The notes beneath the pieces were generated by a model. It saw nothing but the letters and a program-made list of their open reading frames with translations. It did not search any database and was not told the DNA's origin. Positions 25,780-34,188 of a stretch of 64,000 nt of DNA are shown piece after piece. Position 1 is the stretch's first letter; each line of letters starts with the position of its first letter. The translations under genes were made by a program, and so were the position numbers. This stretch comes from Verrucomicrobiota bacterium (GTDB lineage: Bacteria; Verrucomicrobiota; Verrucomicrobiia; Limisphaerales; J093). Location: the NCBI GenBank assembly GCA_012517065.1, contig JAAYVR010000123.1, positions 21,565-85,564 on the forward strand, written 5' to 3'.

Positions 25780-27204
25780 TTATTTGGGCTGGTTCTGGGT
25801 GCCCTGGCCGGTGAAACGATCCGGACTTGCGGCGCCGATTGCACGCTCGAACCGGGCACACGCAACTGCATAGTCGCGCTTTGCGCGGATTGTCGTGGTG
25901 CGCGCCTGTGTCAGGGCGGTCTGCGCGCTGAGAACGTCGAGTTGTGTTCCTGTTCCGGCCTCGGCTCGGGCTCTGGCAAGGCGGAGCGCTTCTTCGGCTT
26001 GTTCAATCACTTTCTGCTGGGACTCGAGTACTTCCCAGGCCTCGGTGAGGGTTGAGCAGGCAGAGCGAACTTCGAGTTCGATCTTTCTGGCGAGGTCCTG
26101 CTGCTCCAACTGCGCCTGGTCGAGCAAAGCATTTGCCTCGGCAACCTTGCCACGTGTGAGAGCGCCGTCAAATATGTCCCATGTAACCATGACGCCCGCG
26201 GCCCAGCCATGGACCTCACGGCCGATGTCGCCAGCAAACGCCGACTTGCGCGCGCCGTATCCGACGTAGCCATCGAGCCGCGGGTAAGCGCCTGCGCGCG
26301 CCTGAACCAACCCTTCGCGCCGCAGCAGTTCGGCTTTGCGCGCCACTTCAAGTTCAGGGCGCGATTTGAGCGCCTGTTCCAAAGCCTCCTGCAGAGATAA
26401 ATCGAGTTTGGGAACCTCGAGTGCGCCGGTCAAATGCAATGGCAGGTCCTCGAACAGGTCATGAGGGACGTTGTACCCGAGCAGGTTGACGAGGATGTTC
26501 TTGGCAATGCGGTGGTTGTTTCGTGCGCGGGAGAGCTGAGGTCTGGCATTGGCCAGTTCAACTTCCGCACGCAGAACGTTGAACCTCGGCACCGTACCGG
26601 CTTCAAACCGACGCCGACTGTCTTCCAATTCCTTTTCAAGCAGCGCTATCGCCGCAGTGCTGACAATTATCTCCTGCTCCGCGAGAAGCACGTCGTAGAA
26701 AGCCGTCCGGACATCGGTGATCACATTGGCAAGGAGAACGTTATGCTGGGCGACTGCCTGCTCTCGCAACAGTTTCGACGTGCGAACCGCAGACCGCAAC
26801 CTTCCGCCCTCGCTTATCGTTTGAACCAAACGGATATCCGCAGCCCACCGTTGATCTCCCGGGTCGATGGACAACCCGTCCGGCAACATCGGGAGCGCAG
26901 GAATCTCAAGCCGATCAACGGCCTCCCTGCCAACGATTCCGTACTCAGCGTTCAACTTAACCTTGGGGATCACCACTGCCCGCGTTTGCACGCTCAGGCC
27001 GTGGGCCACTTCGAGGTCTTTGCCACTCTTGAGTACGTCGCCGTTGTTTGCAAGCGCCAGATTCAAGCAATCCGTGAGCGACAAAGCCCTGTCAAGCCAC
27101 GGAGGCCGCGGTGCTGCTGCGCTGTTCGACTCTCCTGCTGACGCAAATAGCGAGGCTTGGACAACAACAACGATCGCGAAAAGATTTCGAACCACGCGTT
27201 TCAT
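25780..27204 (-). CDS. TolC-family outer-membrane efflux protein
   Basis: This 474-residue protein has a signal peptide (MKRVVRNLFAIVVVVQASLF, cleavage near ASAGE) and the duplicated alpha-helical hairpin architecture of TolC. ALSLTDCLNLALANNGDVL opens the first repeat and LSLQEALEQALKSRPELEVAR the second. Long Ala/Glu/Arg-rich coiled-coil helices follow each. It should form the outer-membrane channel of a tripartite efflux or secretion system, but no adaptor or inner-membrane pump gene is adjacent. It converges on the histidine kinase gene with a 10-base gap. ATG 27204 is chosen for its signal peptide. Confidence 0.88.
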   Translation of the reverse strand: MKRVVRNLFAIVVVVQASLFASAGESNSAAAPRPPWLDRALSLTDCLNLALANNGDVLKSGKDLEVAHGLSVQTRAVVIPKVKLNAEYGIVGREAVDRLEIPALPMLPDGLSIDPGDQRWAADIRLVQTISEGGRLRSAVRTSKLLREQAVAQHNVLLANVITDVRTAFYDVLLAEQEIIVSTAAIALLEKELEDSRRRFEAGTVPRFNVLRAEVELANARPQLSRARNNHRIAKNILVNLLGYNVPHDLFEDLPLHLTGALEVPKLDLSLQEALEQALKSRPELEVARKAELLRREGLVQARAGAYPRLDGYVGYGARKSAFAGDIGREVHGWAAGVMVTWDIFDGALTRGKVAEANALLDQAQLEQQDLARKIELEVRSACSTLTEAWEVLESQQKVIEQAEEALRLARARAEAGTGTQLDVLSAQTALTQARTTTIRAKRDYAVACARFERAIGAASPDRFTGQGTQNQPK

Positions 27205-27325
27205 GGAGAACAAAAAAACCGAATACAGGACTACCACAGCACAACCGACTCGCAATTACAATCGTTTGGCGAGATTCCGAAGCGCGATGTCCTGAATCTC
27301 TCCTGCGGCGGCTCAAATCACCGAT

Positions 27326-28756
27326 TCACTTTCTGACAATCTCTTCCAAAAGCTGGACCGCGGCGTCCACGAGCATTTCTCCTGAACCAGGCGCACAACG
27401 CGAGCTCACCGGCTCGTAGTTGCCTTCGGCGTAGCTGCGCCGATCAGGCACGTAACCAATGTTGTCGTTGGCCAGCTCCACGACAAATGTCATCGGGAAC
27501 GGAGACCGTTTCTTTATTGCAAGGCCGAGCTCAACGAATACCTCGCCCGGCAAACCAACCCACGCAAGCTCCCGCCCGATTGCGAGCACTTGCACCTCGG
27601 CGCGGATTTGGCCGGTTTCGCGTCGGGCGATATCGATTATGCGCTGCGCCTTCACGAGCTTCATGAAGTTTCCGCCCTGATCGGTTTTTGTTGCTGCGAG
27701 AATCGCGCGGGCTTCGTCGATTTCCTCCTGGGTCGCCGACTGCACAGGCAATTCCGCGTACTTGCTGCTGCCTCGTACAGGTCCGGCTGGGACAGGGCGA
27801 AGGGACTTGCAGGCTTGCAGGACGGCTGCGCCAAGCACCGTCGCAATGCGGTTCTGTTCGCCCGGTCCGGATTGCGGACAGGCCCAGTCGAAATCGACGT
27901 GGTTAATGTTGCCGCAGGTACCGTTTCCAACCAAGGTGATATGGTTGGTTCCTCGCCATCCGGCCAATGTGCGGTCGAGTGCTCCCGGCCAATCAGCGCT
28001 GTACTTCGTGCCGCCGGTGGTGTCGGTGTGCATTGCGAAGTTGACATAACTCGCAATGCATTTTGCCGGAATGTTCGAGTTGGGCGGGTCAACACACAGC
28101 ACACACACCTCAGGGTCTGTTGGCCCGGCTGGCATTACGATGTTCGGATTCAGTTTGCCCGGATTCCAGCCCACCGTCCCGTCGCGCATAAAATAGCGCC
28201 TGTTGAAAGCAAGGCCTTCGCACTTTCCCCGCGCCACGCTCAGATTCACCTGTTGCACTCGTGCATTGGCAGCTCTTACCGCTTCTTCGATCAGTTCGGG
28301 CAAGCGGTCTGTGTACTCGACAGCCGCGGGCTTGAGACCGCCAAACGCCTCGCCGTAAGCGCCGGCCGTGGCAAGTACCGGCCCGGTGTGAGTGTGCGTG
28401 GCGCTGATCAATACGTGATCAGCTTTGATGCCAATCGCCTGCTCGATGCGTTGCCGGGCACGGTCCGTAACAGCTCTGTCGATCTCGATCAAATCCAGTG
28501 CAACAAGCGCGATGCGATCGTTGCCGCTCTGGATCACGAGCGCCCTTGCAAACAGCGGGTCGAGCACACCGTCAGCCCCGCGCTCGTGATAATAGCCCGC
28601 CAGCGGCAGTCCGAGCGGCGGGGTAATGTTGATGGCCGCAGCTCCAGCCATGAACTCGGCCGGGCGTGCCAGGTTGATTGAAGCGCTGATCATGACGGCA
28701 ACGGCAGCGATTTTCAGCGAGTGCATACGTTTGTCACGGTTGATTTCCACAGACAT
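27326..28756 (-). CDS. Exported neutral/alkaline ceramidase-like hydrolase
   Basis: This 476-residue protein resembles the N-terminal catalytic domain of neutral/alkaline non-lysosomal ceramidases. AAAINITPPLGLPLAGYY opens the domain, and HVLISATHTHTGPV is the zinc-binding HTHTGP-type motif. NGTCGNINHVDFD and a C-terminal VELANDNIGYVPDR segment follow. A signal-like segment (LKIAAVAVMISASINLA) indicates export. Many proteins with this fold in environmental bacteria have unknown substrates, so ceramide cleavage is not certain. ATG 28756 lies 10 bases after the upstream deacetylase stop; ATG 28726 would also keep the signal. Confidence 0.82.
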   Translation of the reverse strand: MSVEINRDKRMHSLKIAAVAVMISASINLARPAEFMAGAAAINITPPLGLPLAGYYHERGADGVLDPLFARALVIQSGNDRIALVALDLIEIDRAVTDRARQRIEQAIGIKADHVLISATHTHTGPVLATAGAYGEAFGGLKPAAVEYTDRLPELIEEAVRAANARVQQVNLSVARGKCEGLAFNRRYFMRDGTVGWNPGKLNPNIVMPAGPTDPEVCVLCVDPPNSNIPAKCIASYVNFAMHTDTTGGTKYSADWPGALDRTLAGWRGTNHITLVGNGTCGNINHVDFDWACPQSGPGEQNRIATVLGAAVLQACKSLRPVPAGPVRGSSKYAELPVQSATQEEIDEARAILAATKTDQGGNFMKLVKAQRIIDIARRETGQIRAEVQVLAIGRELAWVGLPGEVFVELGLAIKKRSPFPMTFVVELANDNIGYVPDRRSYAEGNYEPVSSRCAPGSGEMLVDAAVQLLEEIVRK

Positions 28757-28766
28757 GGTGTCAGGC

Positions 28767-29621
28767 TCATTGTTTGTTCGGCTGCGGCCGTGCCGCGGCG
28801 TATTTCCAATCCCGCTCCAACTCACGCTCGTATTGGCGGTTTACAAGGCAGTTTCTTCCGAGCGCCTCAACTAGCGGGTCATCGTCTTCGTCGCAAAACC
28901 CATAGTGCAAATGACGTCGCCATCCCTCGGCGAATCTAAACCGGCCTGAGAGTTTCCCCAGATCGCGGGCGAATGTCTCCATGGTTTGGAGGTACTGATT
29001 CATTCCCTGCGATGTGTCGAGCCAGTCCTGCTGGCTCTTGTGCATGGAGAGTGCTTGTAGCTTGATTGTATGAACATCAGTGGTGTTCACAAACAACCCC
29101 GGCGCGATCCGTTTTCGCAGCGGATCCCGCAAGCCATGCGGCATCGCATGGTAAACTGTCACTTTGCCGTCCACGGGCGGCCGGGCTGGCGCAGTGCGAA
29201 AATTCCTCATGCCGCGGACAAAAGCTGCCGTTACAGCAAGGCGGCATGTGTTCGTGTGATCCTCCATGTAATCCTGCGGAGAAGGAACCAACAGGATCGA
29301 GGGGTTAACCTCGCGCACGATCGCGGCAAGCCGGCTTAACGTCTTTCTCTCGTAGTAAATCTCGAGGTCATCAACCAAACATGGGTGAAAAACTGCGCCC
29401 AACACCCGTGCTGCCTGTTGGCTTTCGCGCCGGCGTATCGCGCGGATGCGCGCGATTGAATGTTCCTTGGTGCCGCACGATCCGCTGGCGATATTGAGGT
29501 AATGCGTTTCAAACCCGGCCTGCTTCAGCAGCACAAGCGTCCCGGCCATCATGAACTCGATGTCGTCGGGATGCGCGCCAATGGCCATGGCCGTGCGCGC
29601 TCGTGACAGACCACTTTGCAT
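28767..29621 (-). CDS. PIG-L/LmbE-family deacetylase
   Basis: This 284-residue zinc hydrolase carries the family's AHPDDIE motif (MAIGAHPDDIEFMMAG) and the downstream DYMEDHTNT segment that supplies the third metal ligand. Family members remove acetyl groups from N-acetyl sugars and related amides, as in glycolipid, mycothiol or bacillithiol pathways. There is no signal peptide, so it should be cytoplasmic. The exported ceramidase-like gene follows after 10 bases, so both may act on one class of amide-linked substrate; this is inference. Confidence 0.9.
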   Translation of the reverse strand: MQSGLSRARTAMAIGAHPDDIEFMMAGTLVLLKQAGFETHYLNIASGSCGTKEHSIARIRAIRRRESQQAARVLGAVFHPCLVDDLEIYYERKTLSRLAAIVREVNPSILLVPSPQDYMEDHTNTCRLAVTAAFVRGMRNFRTAPARPPVDGKVTVYHAMPHGLRDPLRKRIAPGLFVNTTDVHTIKLQALSMHKSQQDWLDTSQGMNQYLQTMETFARDLGKLSGRFRFAEGWRRHLHYGFCDEDDDPLVEALGRNCLVNRQYERELERDWKYAAARPQPNKQ

Positions 29622-30230
29622 GCGCTGACTTTCACATCGAGAACAAACTGCGTCAATGATGCAGCGGTGGTCATGTATATTGAGCCAGCACGAAGTTCAG
29701 AGTTTAATGCCAGAAACCATTGCCCGGCTGAGTGAGTCGGATAAAGTGACAGGCTCGATGTTTGGGTCTTGCCCCTAATTACGGCGTGGCCTTGAAACTG
29801 TTCCTTGTTCCAATCGGCGGTTGCCGAAGTCTGTGGAGGAACCCCTCGGACGCTGATATGGGGACAGACACATTGTTTTCGGCCTCACGCCGATCTGGTT
29901 CCAGGCACGTTGTTTGTGCATGAAAACAAAGCGGCAGCAAGCTGCCGCACTCCAAGCGCTTCGCGCCTACCAACGCCCAACAGCAGCCACGGCAGCGCGT
30001 GAGAATGCATTGGGATCACCGCGCTCTGTCTTGCGGCAGAGTCGCAGGGCATATTTCGCAGCCTGGGGTGGCTGAGAGCTTGCACTATGGGGGCGCAGGA
30101 GCCGGGGCAATGCCTGTCAGGCGACTTTGGTTCCGGCCACGCCGCGCTGTAACAACACATGCGGGTCCGGAAATCTGGTCGCCTGGCCAGACCGTGACAC
30201 CCAAGGCTTTGTTGCGGTGGGAGTTCCTGG
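29622..30230. other. Repeat-filled gap without a gene
   Basis: About 609 bases separate two minus-strand genes. From about 29856 onward the gap is filled by the second copy of the 165-bp repeat and then a degenerate B+A hairpin repeat that reaches the aminotransferase stop. The 29622-29855 part probably holds the promoter of the deacetylase gene, but I see no clear boxes. No coding sequence is supported. Confidence 0.65.
29856..30021 (-). repeat. 165-bp intergenic repeat, copy 2 (inverted)
   Basis: This is the reverse-orientation partner of 6001-6165. It starts with ATATGGGGACAGACAC (29856-29871) and contains the same hairpin, read here as GCGGCAGC-AA-GCTGCCGC. It is about 92% identical to copy 1 over 125 bases. 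The two copies could serve as sites for recombination that inverts the 24 kb between them, though no evidence of that is visible. Confidence 0.8.
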
Positions 30231-30233
30231 TTA
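30046..30233 (+). repeat. Composite hairpin repeat (modules B+A), diverged copy
   Basis: The left part (30046-30165) begins GGGCATATTTCGCAGCCTG and ends ACATGCGGG, like module B but with a longer, unrelated interior. The right part (30166-30233) begins TCCGGAAATCTGGTCGCC and ends GTTCCTGGTTA, a diverged module A. Its last three bases (TTA, 30231-30233) form the TAA stop of the aminotransferase gene. Confidence 0.65.
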
Positions 30234-31583
30234 GGAAGCTTTGGCGAGAGCGGCGCTGTGTTTGTGGATTTTGCGAACGGCTTCGATGATGTGATCCATG
30301 TCGTCGCGGCTACCGAGGAGGAGGTTTTGCGTCATGGCAACTGTTGTGTTGCAGACGAGGCGATTGCCTTTCAGCTCTTCGAAGCTTTCGCGATAGGCCT
30401 TGAGCCTTGCAGGGCTGAAAAGCCGTTTGAAGCCGCGCGAGTTGATTGCTTCGTCGAGCAAACCGTCGAAGTACTGTTCGTGATATCCGGCGCCGCATGG
30501 CACGCCTTCGGCGTTGAGGGCTCGGATGAATTTGTCGCGGCTGAGCCCGTTGAACTGGTCGGCGTCGTAGCGGAACGGGTAGAGGTGCCAGACTGGCTTG
30601 CTGTCTGCTGGGAGGCGGACTGTTTGGATGCCCGGGATGGTTTTGAGTCCTTCAGTGAGATGTTGGGCGTGGGCGCGGCGGATTTCAGTTTCTTGGATGA
30701 GTTTATCGAACTGCTGCATGAGGATGACGGCCTGGAACTGTTGCATGCGGTAGTTGCTGCCGCGCGTGAAATACGGTCTGGGGCCTTTGAAGTTGCCGTA
30801 GGCCCTGCCGCAATTGTGGAACGCCTGGCAACGATCGAGGAGATCGTCGCTGTCTCCGGTTACGGCGCCGCCTTCGCCGGATGGGAGATGCTTGGAATTC
30901 TGGAAGCTGAAACAGCCGAGGTCGCCAAGCACGCCGCATTTGCGGCCTTTGTATTCGGCGAGCCACGCCTGGCAGGCATCTTCGATTACTGCGAGTTTGT
31001 GTTTTCGGGCGATTTCGTTGATTGGGTCCATATCGCATGGGAGACCGTAGATATGGACGGGCAAAATGGCGCGGGTGCGGTCGGTGATGCGGCTTTCGAT
31101 TGAAGCCGGGTCGATGGTCAGGGTTGCCGGGTCAGTGTCTGCGAACACCGGCAGGGCCTTGTTGATCAGCACTGCGTTGTAAGTGGCTATGAAAGTGAAC
31201 GGCGATACTATCACTTCATCGCCGGCGTCAACGTCGAGAACGTGCAGGCTGACGAGCAGAGCGGTTGTGCCGCTGGCGGTTGCGAGGCACCGTTTGGCGC
31301 CTATGAGTTTGGCATAAGCCTGTTCGAATTCCTCGACGTGCTCGCCCGCGCCTCTGAACCACCGGCCGCTTCTGAGGACTTCGATTACGGCAGGTTCCCA
31401 CGATTGGCGCCATGTTGGCCAGCCGGGCCAGCTTCCCTTGTGCACGGGTGTGCCGCCGAGCATGGCCGGTTTGTCGGCCTCAGCAGACATTACCATTGGC
31501 GCCTTGCTGCCGAGGAATGCCACGGCAGCGGAACCTACAGCAGCGTGGTGGATGAACGAACGACGGTTGAGTTGATCTTTCAT
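30231..31583 (-). CDS. DegT/DnrJ/EryC1/StrS aminotransferase with a Tat signal
   Basis: This 450-residue PLP enzyme of the sugar-aminotransferase group has the PLP-binding lysine at K231 (FSFQNSKHLPSGEGG), the pyridine-contact D202 (VIEDACQAW) and ATASGTTALLVSLHVL early on. Family members transaminate keto-sugars for surface polysaccharides or antibiotics. It is odd in having a twin-arginine-type leader (LNRRSFIHHAAVGSAAVAFL), which suggests export in folded, cofactor-loaded form. The stop codon coincides with the end of a repeat. It is divergent from maf, with a 627-base gap. Confidence 0.9.
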   Translation of the reverse strand: MKDQLNRRSFIHHAAVGSAAVAFLGSKAPMVMSAEADKPAMLGGTPVHKGSWPGWPTWRQSWEPAVIEVLRSGRWFRGAGEHVEEFEQAYAKLIGAKRCLATASGTTALLVSLHVLDVDAGDEVIVSPFTFIATYNAVLINKALPVFADTDPATLTIDPASIESRITDRTRAILPVHIYGLPCDMDPINEIARKHKLAVIEDACQAWLAEYKGRKCGVLGDLGCFSFQNSKHLPSGEGGAVTGDSDDLLDRCQAFHNCGRAYGNFKGPRPYFTRGSNYRMQQFQAVILMQQFDKLIQETEIRRAHAQHLTEGLKTIPGIQTVRLPADSKPVWHLYPFRYDADQFNGLSRDKFIRALNAEGVPCGAGYHEQYFDGLLDEAINSRGFKRLFSPARLKAYRESFEELKGNRLVCNTTVAMTQNLLLGSRDDMDHIIEAVRKIHKHSAALAKAS

Positions 31584-32210
31584 ATTGCTCTACGGAGTGG
31601 GTTGAACTTTCGCCGGGCGCCAGACTGTTTCAGAACCGGGCACGGTTCATCATGCGATTCGACATGCACGGAGCGCCTGTTCATATGGGCACAGTTTGCC
31701 CTTTGCGTGGGACATGGTCAAGGCATCTCAGTGCTTCAGCACGGGCGCGGGTTGATGTCGTTCGCAGATTCCGGAGCGCGATGCATTTTCAGCATCTTGT
31801 TGTCTTTGTCGAAACCTGATTGAAATCTTTATCGAAGAGCTTGCTGCAACCTTGGCGTTCCGCCTGAAGGCGGATTCCTGGTGCGCCGCAGGCCACATCA
31901 ACCAATGCTTGTCGTGGCCGATCGCGCTCAGAGTTCCTCTTTTGCGCGGGGATGTTGGGGGCTTCTGTCTCGATTCTGGCTCACAACGGTATGGGTTTGG
32001 TCGGCGCATTTGCCGCCGCGGTTGGAACAAGCAAGAGAGCTGAACTTGCGACTGCTGACATCGAGTTCAAGCTGTTGGGAGAGTGGATGAAAATCGACTG
32101 GCTGAAACAGGCAGTCAACGTCAATCATTCCCCGCAGACAGCGGCAGCCAAGAGTTTTGGTGTGCCTGTAGTATGTGGGGCTATTGGGGCGTTGGCTGGA
32201 TTTGCGAACC
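31584..32210. other. Long divergent intergenic region
   Basis: These 627 bases lie between the divergent aminotransferase and maf genes. Open frames across it are short and lack recognisable domains, so I call no gene. It should hold both promoters. The only structure I note is a small hairpin, TCCGCC-TGAA-GGCGGA, at 31859-31874. Confidence 0.55.
31859..31874. repeat. CCGCCTGAAGGCGG hairpin
   Basis: A perfect 6-bp stem (TCCGCC/GGCGGA) with a TGAA loop. The same core in reverse sense (CGCCTTCAGGCG) occurs at 52924-52935, upstream of the GH2 gene. Two copies are too few to prove a repeat family. Confidence 0.35.
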
Positions 32211-32828
32211 ATGGATCGAATTTCGTTGGTGTTGGCTTCGAGATCGCCTCGTCGGCAGGAACTGCTGAGGCGAGCGGGACTGGATTTTGAAGTGGTAACC
32301 GCTCCCGTAGAGGAACGAGATGACGAAGAATTAACGGGGCGTGAGCTGGCCCTTCTGAATGCATACAGGAAAGCGGTATCCGTTGCTCGGCGTTTGCCGG
32401 GCCGGTTGGTGCTTGGCGCAGACACGGTGGTTTGTCTGGGCACGAGGAAGTTGGGGAAACCGTGCAATTTGGATGAGGCGGTCCGGATGCTCGAACAACT
32501 TCAGGGCAGGACACATCATGTCATTACTGGTGTTGCTCTTATCAGGCTCGAGAGTGGGGAGGAGCGTGTGTTTGCGGAAACCACGCATGTGACATTCCGG
32601 CCTTTGGCGCGTTCGGAGATTGAAGCTTACATCGCGAGGGTGAACCCTCTGGACAAGGCCGGTGCATACGCGATTCAAGAGCATGGTGAGATGCTTGTAG
32701 CGGGGATTGACGGTTCGTATTCGAACGTTGTGGGGTTGCCGATGGAACGGCTGCTGGAGGAGCTGAAGCGTTGGGGGGGCATTGACTGTTTGATGTTGGG
32801 ACGAAAGCGGGTATTATCGCGGGCATGA
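32211..32828 (+). CDS. maf: Maf-family nucleotide pyrophosphatase
   Basis: This 205-residue protein hydrolyses non-canonical or excess nucleoside triphosphates (dTTP/UTP or modified nucleotides), acting as a house-cleaning enzyme. Motifs in order are LVLASRSPRRQELL, VEERDDEEL, NAYRKA, LVLGADTVVCLG, THHVITGVALI and DKAGAYAIQEHG. ATG 32211 places the SRSPRR motif near the N-terminus as in relatives. The stop overlaps the next gene's start as ATGA. It heads the dense plus-strand run that leads to the exosortase. Confidence 0.93.
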   Translation: MDRISLVLASRSPRRQELLRRAGLDFEVVTAPVEERDDEELTGRELALLNAYRKAVSVARRLPGRLVLGADTVVCLGTRKLGKPCNLDEAVRMLEQLQGRTHHVITGVALIRLESGEERVFAETTHVTFRPLARSEIEAYIARVNPLDKAGAYAIQEHGEMLVAGIDGSYSNVVGLPMERLLEELKRWGGIDCLMLGRKRVLSRA

Positions 32829-33235
32829 ACAGAGTACGGCGGCTGTTGCACACACGGTATCGGGTAAACGATCTCGAACGGAGCGTTCGGTTTTACCGGG
32901 AGGTTCTCGGTTTGATCGAAGTCCAGAGGCACAAGTCACCTCGGGGATCTGAACTTGTTTTTCTGAAGGCGCCGGAGAGCGAGGAACTGATTGAACTCTG
33001 CCATTATCCGGCGAGCGGTCCGGTGCAGGTGCAACCGGACCTTACCCATCTTGCTTTCGAGGTGGAGAGCCTCGATGAGTTCGGCAAACACCTTGCCAAA
33101 TTCGGGCTCAGGTACAGCGACGGTCCTCATTTACGCGATGACGGGAGCGGGTTTGCGTTTGTTGACGCTCCCGAGGGATATGAAATCGAGCTGATGCAAC
33201 CTGCCACGCAGATGTTGCTGGCAGGGAACAAGTGA
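32825..33235 (+). CDS. Glyoxalase I-like VOC-family protein
   Basis: This 136-residue metalloenzyme has the paired beta-alpha-beta-beta-beta modules of the vicinal-oxygen-chelate fold. The four expected metal ligands are visible: His9 (LLHTRYRV), Glu in ELIELCHY, His in LTHLAFEVES and Glu in GYEIELMQP. The first module (DLERSVRFYREVLGL) is close to lactoylglutathione lyases, which detoxify methylglyoxal. Substrate and thiol cofactor are not determined by the sequence. It overlaps maf by four bases. Confidence 0.87.
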   Translation: MNRVRRLLHTRYRVNDLERSVRFYREVLGLIEVQRHKSPRGSELVFLKAPESEELIELCHYPASGPVQVQPDLTHLAFEVESLDEFGKHLAKFGLRYSDGPHLRDDGSGFAFVDAPEGYEIELMQPATQMLLAGNK

Positions 33236-33321
33236 ATCTGTTGCATTCACATCGGCGGGAATCGTGTCGCAGGGCGGGCTTTCGGGAACATCACTGAAGT
33301 GGCTGACATGAAGACGATCAG

Positions 33322-34188
33322 ATGATTCAGGAGCGAGCTGACAGAATGCATTGGCAGGCGCGCAGCCATCGGTTTGATTTTCCGCGGCCGGCGCTGGTGA
33401 TGGGGATTTTGAATGTGACACCCGACTCGTTTTCGGACGGCGGGAAGTACTTCGATGTTAGTGCCGCTGTAGAGCGGGCGCGGGAGATGGTTGCGGAGGG
33501 TGCGGAGATAGTGGACATAGGCGGGGAATCGAGCCGTCCGTTTTCAACGCCGGTTGATGAGGCAGAAGAACTCCGGCGAGTGATGCCTGTGATCGAGCGG
33601 CTTGTTGGGAGCGTGCCGGTGGCTTTGTCGATTGACACTCGCAAACCTCGTGTGGCGAGGGCCGCTCTTGAAGCCGGGGCGAGCATTGTAAATGACATCG
33701 AAGCCAACCGTGATGATCCCGAGATGTGGGAGGTGGTGGCCAGGTACGGTGCCGGGTATGTTTGCGTTCACATGCAGGGGACGCCCGAGAACATGCAGCA
33801 GAATCCTCACTATACGGATGTGGTGGGTGAGGTGGGTGAATTTTTTGAGGATCGGCTCGGGCGGCTGATGAGCGTGGGAGTTGCTTCTGAACAGGTGGTG
33901 TTGGATCCCGGGATTGGGTTTGGGAAGACTGTGGAGCACAATTTGCAGTTGCTGGCGGGTTTGGATTCCTATAGAAGGTTTTTACGGCCTTTGTTGATTG
34001 GCGTATCGCGGAAATCATTTATTGGCAGGCTGCTTGGAGTGGATGTTGACAAGCGGCTGGCGGCGTCGCTGGCGTGCGCGGTTTGGTCGCGATGGTTGGG
34101 CGTTGAGATTGTGCGAACTCACGATGTGGCCGCCACGTTGCAGGCGCTTCGAATGACCGAAGCTTTGCTGGGCGAAAAAAGAAGATGA
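33322..34188 (+). CDS. folP: Dihydropteroate synthase
   Basis: This 288-residue TIM-barrel enzyme condenses dihydropterin pyrophosphate with p-aminobenzoate in folate synthesis and is the sulfonamide target. It has MGILNVTPDSFSDGG, then EIVDIGGESSRPF, SIDTRKPRVARAAL, VCVHMQGTPENMQ, DPGIGFGKTVEHN and LLIGVSRKSFIG. The stop overlaps the cdaA start as ATGA. The start is either ATG 33322 or ATG 33346; the latter has a GGAG 13 bases upstream, so neither is favoured strongly. Confidence 0.96.
   Translation: MIQERADRMHWQARSHRFDFPRPALVMGILNVTPDSFSDGGKYFDVSAAVERAREMVAEGAEIVDIGGESSRPFSTPVDEAEELRRVMPVIERLVGSVPVALSIDTRKPRVARAALEAGASIVNDIEANRDDPEMWEVVARYGAGYVCVHMQGTPENMQQNPHYTDVVGEVGEFFEDRLGRLMSVGVASEQVVLDPGIGFGKTVEHNLQLLAGLDSYRRFLRPLLIGVSRKSFIGRLLGVDVDKRLAASLACAVWSRWLGVEIVRTHDVAATLQALRMTEALLGEKRR

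Noticed and set aside
30258..31103. Plus-strand open frame (281 codons) inside the aminotransferase gene
   Set aside because: It is antisense to a gene with intact PLP-enzyme motifs, and its translation is a skewed acidic and aromatic mix without a known domain.
31952..32290. Plus-strand open frame of 112 codons ahead of maf
   Set aside because: It overlaps the maf start in another frame, has no domain, and the overlap with maf is incompatible with a separate gene.
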